Source: Mycolicibacterium sp. TY81
GTDB lineage: Bacteria > Actinomycetota > Actinomycetes > Mycobacteriales > Mycobacteriaceae
NCBI RefSeq assembly: GCF_018326285.1
Contig: NZ_AP023362.1
Span: 4,030,001 to 4,094,000, forward strand
Length of the DNA stretch: 64,000 bases
Direction of reading: 5' to 3'
Shown: positions 61,412 through 64,000 of the stretch, piece after piece
Layout: each line of letters opens with the position of its first letter
Position numbering within the stretch: position 1 is the first letter of the stretch
The notes under the pieces: model-generated
Databases searched by the model: none
What the model was told of the DNA's origin: nothing
Seen by the model: only the letters and a program-made list of their open reading frames with translations
Translations under genes and position numbers: made by a program

Positions 61412-61981
61412 CTACTGACGAGGCCGGAGTCCGTCCATCATCAATTCGACGACGCGGTCGGCGGCGTCCGCGCTGTACCGCTGCGCGGCGTTCGCCGCCA
61501 CGAGCAGCGTCTTCACATCCGAGGGCGTGACGTCGGCACGAACGGCGCCGGCACCTTGCGCGGCGGCCAGCAGCTGGCCCAGCAGCGCCAGGAATTCCTC
61601 TTCGACATCGGGCACCAGGGCGTTGACGTCGATCCCGAGACCGGCGAGCGCGTCGACCAGCCCCTGGTCGGTTTCGCCCCACCGCACCATCGAGCGCAGG
61701 AAGTCGAACAGCGCCTCGCCCGGCGCGTCCGACGCCAAACACGCCCGGCCGGCGCCCATGACGACTTCCAGCCGATCCTCGATCACCGCGCGGTAGAGAT
61801 CGTCCTTGGTCGGGAAGTGCCGGTAGACGGTGCCGGCGCCGACGCCGGCCCGCCGGGCGATCTCGTCGATGGGCACCGAAAGGCCCTCTTCGGCGAAGGT
61901 TTGGTAGGCGACTTCCAGCACGCGAGCGCGGTTCCGGGCCGCGTCGGCCCGCAATGGCCTCTTCGGTTTGCAGATCATCAT
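61412..61981 (-). CDS. TetR/AcrR family transcriptional regulator
   Basis: A 189-residue regulator. The HTH is LSVPIDEIARRAGVGAGTVY then RHFPTKDDLYRAVI, and the rest is the helical ligand domain. Two in-frame ATG codons (61981 and 61978) follow GGGAGC. It is divergent from the SDR gene, and an inverted repeat in the gap is a likely operator for both directions. With the oxidoreductase downstream it forms a small redox module. Confidence 0.9.
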   Translation of the reverse strand: MMICKPKRPLRADAARNRARVLEVAYQTFAEEGLSVPIDEIARRAGVGAGTVYRHFPTKDDLYRAVIEDRLEVVMGAGRACLASDAPGEALFDFLRSMVRWGETDQGLVDALAGLGIDVNALVPDVEEEFLALLGQLLAAAQGAGAVRADVTPSDVKTLLVAANAAQRYSADAADRVVELMMDGLRPRQ

Positions 61982-62014
61982 GCTCCCGGGAACAAATAAA
62001 ACGGGGCGACCGTT

Positions 62015-62035
62015 CCGGATATGTGAAGCATCCGG
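62015..62035. promoter_or_regulatory. Candidate TetR operator (CCGGAT-N9-ATCCGG)
   Basis: A perfect 6-base inverted repeat midway between the divergent TetR and SDR starts. A GGGGCG-CT-CGCCCC hairpin follows just downstream. Confidence 0.45.
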
Positions 62036-62077
62036 GGCGCTCGCCCCAGATAACCCCCAGGCTACCGAGGAACCGTC

Positions 62078-62983
62078 ATGACCAAGTGGACTACCGCCAA
62101 CATCCCTGACCAGACCGGACGCACCGCCGTCATCACCGGCGCGAACACCGGCCTCGGCTACGAGACGGCCGCAGCGCTCGCGGCCAAGAACGCACACGTC
62201 GTGCTCGCGGTCCGCAATCTCGACAAAGGTAAGGACGCCGTCGACCGCATCCGGCAGGCCACCCCCGACGCCGACGTCGTCCTCCAGGAACTCGACCTCA
62301 GCTCGTTGCAGTCGGTCCGGGAAACCGCCGAACAGCTGAAGTCCGAATACCCGGCGATCGACCTGCTGATCAACAACGCCGGCGTGATGTGGACGCCGAA
62401 GCAGACCACCGCCGACGGCTTCGAGATGCAGTTCGGCACCAACCACCTGGGCCACTTCGCGCTGACCGGACTCCTGCTCGACCAGCTCCTGACCGTGCCC
62501 GGCTCGCGCGTCGTGACGGTCAGCAGCCTGGGCCACCGGATTCGCGCCGCGATCCACTTCGACGATCTGCAGTGGGAGCAGCGCTACAACCGGGTGGAGG
62601 CCTATGGCCAGTCCAAGCTCGCCAATCTGCTGTTCACCTATGAACTGCAGCGCCGGCTGACGGGCGCCGAGACCGTCGCCCTCGCCGCCCACCCGGGCGG
62701 CTCCAACACCGAGCTGGCGCGGCACGTGCCGCTGCCGCCCGCCGTCCTCTCGCCCATCGCGGAGCGGTTGTTCCAGAGTGCCGCCATGGGCGCTCTGCCC
62801 ACCCTGCGCGCCGCGACCGATCCGGCCGCGTTCGGTGGCCAGTACTACGGCCCGGACGGGCGGTTCCAGCAGACCGGCCACCCGAAGGTCGTCGGCTCGA
62901 GCGACCAGTCCCACGACACCGAGCTGCAGCAGCGGCTGTGGGCGGTATCCGAGGAACTGACCGGGGTGACGTTCCCGGTCTGA
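62078..62983 (+). CDS. SDR family oxidoreductase (retinol dehydrogenase-like, Rv0439c-like)
   Basis: A 301-residue short-chain dehydrogenase. TGANTGLGYETAAAL is the cofactor motif, AVRNLDKGKDA suits NADP(H), NNAGVMWTP and the catalytic VSSLGHRI...YGQSKLANL triad are intact, and the late block LAAHPGGSNTEL is typical of the retinol-dehydrogenase-like group. The substrate is unknown. GAGGAACC precedes the ATG. It occupies the Rv0439c position beside groEL2. Confidence 0.9.
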   Translation: MTKWTTANIPDQTGRTAVITGANTGLGYETAAALAAKNAHVVLAVRNLDKGKDAVDRIRQATPDADVVLQELDLSSLQSVRETAEQLKSEYPAIDLLINNAGVMWTPKQTTADGFEMQFGTNHLGHFALTGLLLDQLLTVPGSRVVTVSSLGHRIRAAIHFDDLQWEQRYNRVEAYGQSKLANLLFTYELQRRLTGAETVALAAHPGGSNTELARHVPLPPAVLSPIAERLFQSAAMGALPTLRAATDPAAFGGQYYGPDGRFQQTGHPKVVGSSDQSHDTELQQRLWAVSEELTGVTFPV

Positions 62984-62992
62984 GCAAAAAGA

Positions 62993-63039
62993 AGTCCTGT
63001 GGGTTGTGCGACAGGAGGTTTCGCACAACCCACAGGACT
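62993..63039 (-). terminator. Strong hairpin terminator of the secreted repeat-protein gene
   Basis: A perfect 19-base-pair stem (62993-63011 with 63021-63039) and a 9-base loop. On the minus strand it is followed by TTCTTTTTGC, a good T-run. It may also stop the convergent SDR transcript. Confidence 0.8.
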
Positions 63040-63055
63040 GTTGGACCGCGACAGG

Positions 63056-63391
63056 CTAGTGGGGGTAGCCGATGTTCAGCAGCCCGTTGCGCCCGTCGCC
63101 CACCGTGACGACGCCGCCGCTCCCGTTACCGATATTGACGATGCCGGTGTTCAGGTTGCCCATGTTGGCGACGCCGGTGTTCCCATTGCCGAGGTTCAGG
63201 ATGCCCTTGTTTCCGACACCGAAGTTGAGGACGCCGGTGTTGAAGGCGCCGCCGTTGAGCACACCGTCGTTGCTGCCGGGCCCGAGGTTGATGCCGGAGT
63301 CGGCGGACGCCGCGCCTGCGCCGAGCAGCGCGATTGCACCGGCACCGGCCACTGCCGCACCCACGAGGACGGTTGAACGGATCATCGACAT
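63056..63391 (-). CDS. Small secreted Asn-Gly pentapeptide-repeat (PPE-MPTR-like) protein
   Basis: 111 residues. A signal peptide (STVLVGAAVAGAGAIALLGA then GAASA, cleavage before DSGINLG) precedes about 80 residues of NxGxxNxG repeats (NTGVLNFGVGNKGILNLGNG, NTGVANMGNLNTGIVNIGNG). This is the repeat type of PPE-MPTR proteins, yet no PPE domain is present, so export would be by the general secretory route. GGAGAAGTC precedes ATG 63391. A beta-solenoid fold is expected; function is unknown. Confidence 0.82.
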   Translation of the reverse strand: MSMIRSTVLVGAAVAGAGAIALLGAGAASADSGINLGPGSNDGVLNGGAFNTGVLNFGVGNKGILNLGNGNTGVANMGNLNTGIVNIGNGSGGVVTVGDGRNGLLNIGYPH

Positions 63392-63767
63392 GACTTCTCC
63401 TTCGCTAGCCCGAATATGGATAGATAGAGAATAGACAGCAGCCGAGCGATTTAGAAGCAACTTGGCAAATATCGCTACGCAGTAATACGCATACGCGAAC
63501 GCGGGCTGTCGCGGCCCAAAAAGTATCTCATCACCAAGCGGTCGACCATCCAAAATGTTCCAAAGTGACTAATTAACAGCGATATTCACCCAGGTAGCAG
63601 GTCGTCCATATTTACCGGGTGAGTTGATTTTCAACGGAATCATCGGCAGCTCCAACCCACCATCGCCCCAAATACAACGTTCATGGCAAATTGGCTCTTC
63701 ATGATTGAGGGTGTAGAACGGTCAGCTGCTGTCGGCCTGTGATTGGGGTGTCTGGTTGGCTGGGTGT
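63392..63767. other. AT-rich non-coding stretch
   Basis: About 376 bases with GC content visibly far below the rest of the window (runs such as AATATGGATAGATAGAGAATAG and CTAATTAACAGCGATATT, each under 25 bases). I found no gene with family features. It holds the promoter of the secreted repeat protein and probably marks the edge of acquired DNA beginning with the next gene. Confidence 0.6.
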
Positions 63768-64000
63768 GTGCCGGAGGAGAAGCGGAAGAGTAAGAGGAAG
63801 AGCGCGGTGTCCGGGGGTGGTGTGGACCTGTCGATGCTGCAACAGCTGATGGCCGATGCTGGCCGGGATTTGTTCGCGGGAGTGTTCGATGAACCGACAC
63901 CCGAGGTGGGAGCTGTGCCGGAGCGTGTGCGGGGTTTCCGGGTGCGGGTCGACCTGATGTACGCCAAGCCGCCGATCTGGCGTCGTCTGGTCCTGCCGGG
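63768..64000 (+). CDS. Plasmid pRiA4b ORF-3-like protein (IS1096 TnpR-type passenger family), cut by window end
   Basis: About 77 residues are visible from GTG 63768. The basic N-terminus (PEEKRKSKRKSAVSGGG) is followed by the family's diagnostic strand FRVRVDLMYAKPPIWRRLVL. Such proteins occur on plasmids, beside insertion sequences and in mycobacterial genomes, and their role is not settled. No transposase is visible in this window. The reading frame opens after TAG at 63714; GTG 63768 is the most natural start, though the ribosome site is poor. Confidence 0.75.
   Translation, partial: MPEEKRKSKRKSAVSGGGVDLSMLQQLMADAGRDLFAGVFDEPTPEVGAVPERVRGFRVRVDLMYAKPPIWRRLVLP

Overview
The window is high-GC actinobacterial DNA and almost certainly comes from a mycobacterium, probably a rapid-growing Mycolicibacterium-type species; I cannot resolve the species. 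The evidence is the gene set (mycothiol glycosyltransferase MshA, SenX3-RegX3, the L,D-transpeptidase LprQ, HbhA, two mycolic-acid methyltransferases, RamB with isocitrate lyase, and GroEL2) together with gene order. The order follows the M. tuberculosis H37Rv segment from about Rv0504c down to Rv0439c, so the strand reads opposite to H37Rv numbering. H37Rv gene numbers below are recognised from memory of protein sequence and order, not from a search.

Layout. 1-7.5 kb: a HadA-like dehydratase subunit (partial), an acyltransferase, a GalE2-like SDR, ribosomal protein bS22, a small excisionase-like HTH protein, ProC, a sugar-phosphate-isomerase-like protein, a membrane protein and exopolyphosphatase Ppx. 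7.5-16.2 kb, forward strand: an Rv0495c-like protein with a frameshifted 3' end, a GMC oxidoreductase, MshA, a YbjN-like protein, a DUF559/AbiEi-type gene flanked by repeats, phosphoglycerate mutase and SenX3-RegX3. 16.2-19 kb: an aldehyde dehydrogenase with a broken 3' end and a divergent PucR regulator. 19-30 kb: a ROK regulator, an SDR, then a cell-envelope block (LprQ, MurB, a GH3 hydrolase, a DUF2993 protein), DeoC, and HbhA with its neighbours. 30-39.9 kb: an XRE regulator, a DUF445 membrane protein, a TetR, a PPK2, UmaA, FadB2, isocitrate lyase, an acyl-ACP thioesterase and RamB. 39.9-43.9 kb: a lineage-specific island with a likely type VII secretion substrate pair, a small secreted protein and a PAP2-type membrane enzyme. 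43.9-55.5 kb: an AhpD-like protein, dihydrolipoamide dehydrogenase, a PcaA-like methyltransferase, a prolyl oligopeptidase, a second PPK2, another aldehyde dehydrogenase, PAP2, DinB, VOC and a PadR-like regulator. 55.6-64 kb: an amidohydrolase, a flavin-split-barrel protein, a second DUF559-type gene, GroEL2 with two CIRCE operators, an F420-type oxidoreductase, a TetR/SDR pair, a secreted Asn-Gly repeat protein, and an AT-rich stretch leading into a pRiA4b ORF-3-like gene cut by the window end.

Functional links. Glyoxylate and fatty-acid carbon use (isocitrate lyase, RamB, FadB2, Lpd, thioesterase) sits beside mycolic-acid modification. Phosphate and polyphosphate physiology appears as SenX3-RegX3, Ppx and two different PPK2 proteins. 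Peptidoglycan work appears as MurB, LprQ and a NagZ-like GH3 enzyme.

The less ordinary content is mostly intergenic. Several families of long palindromes sit almost exactly between the stop codons of convergent genes, and two of these families occur twice. A further palindrome family flanks the first DUF559 gene on both sides. Both DUF559-type genes carry the same 13-base DnaA-box-like motif exactly 49 bases before the start codon, in opposite orientation. No tRNA, rRNA, CRISPR array, complete insertion sequence or prophage was seen.
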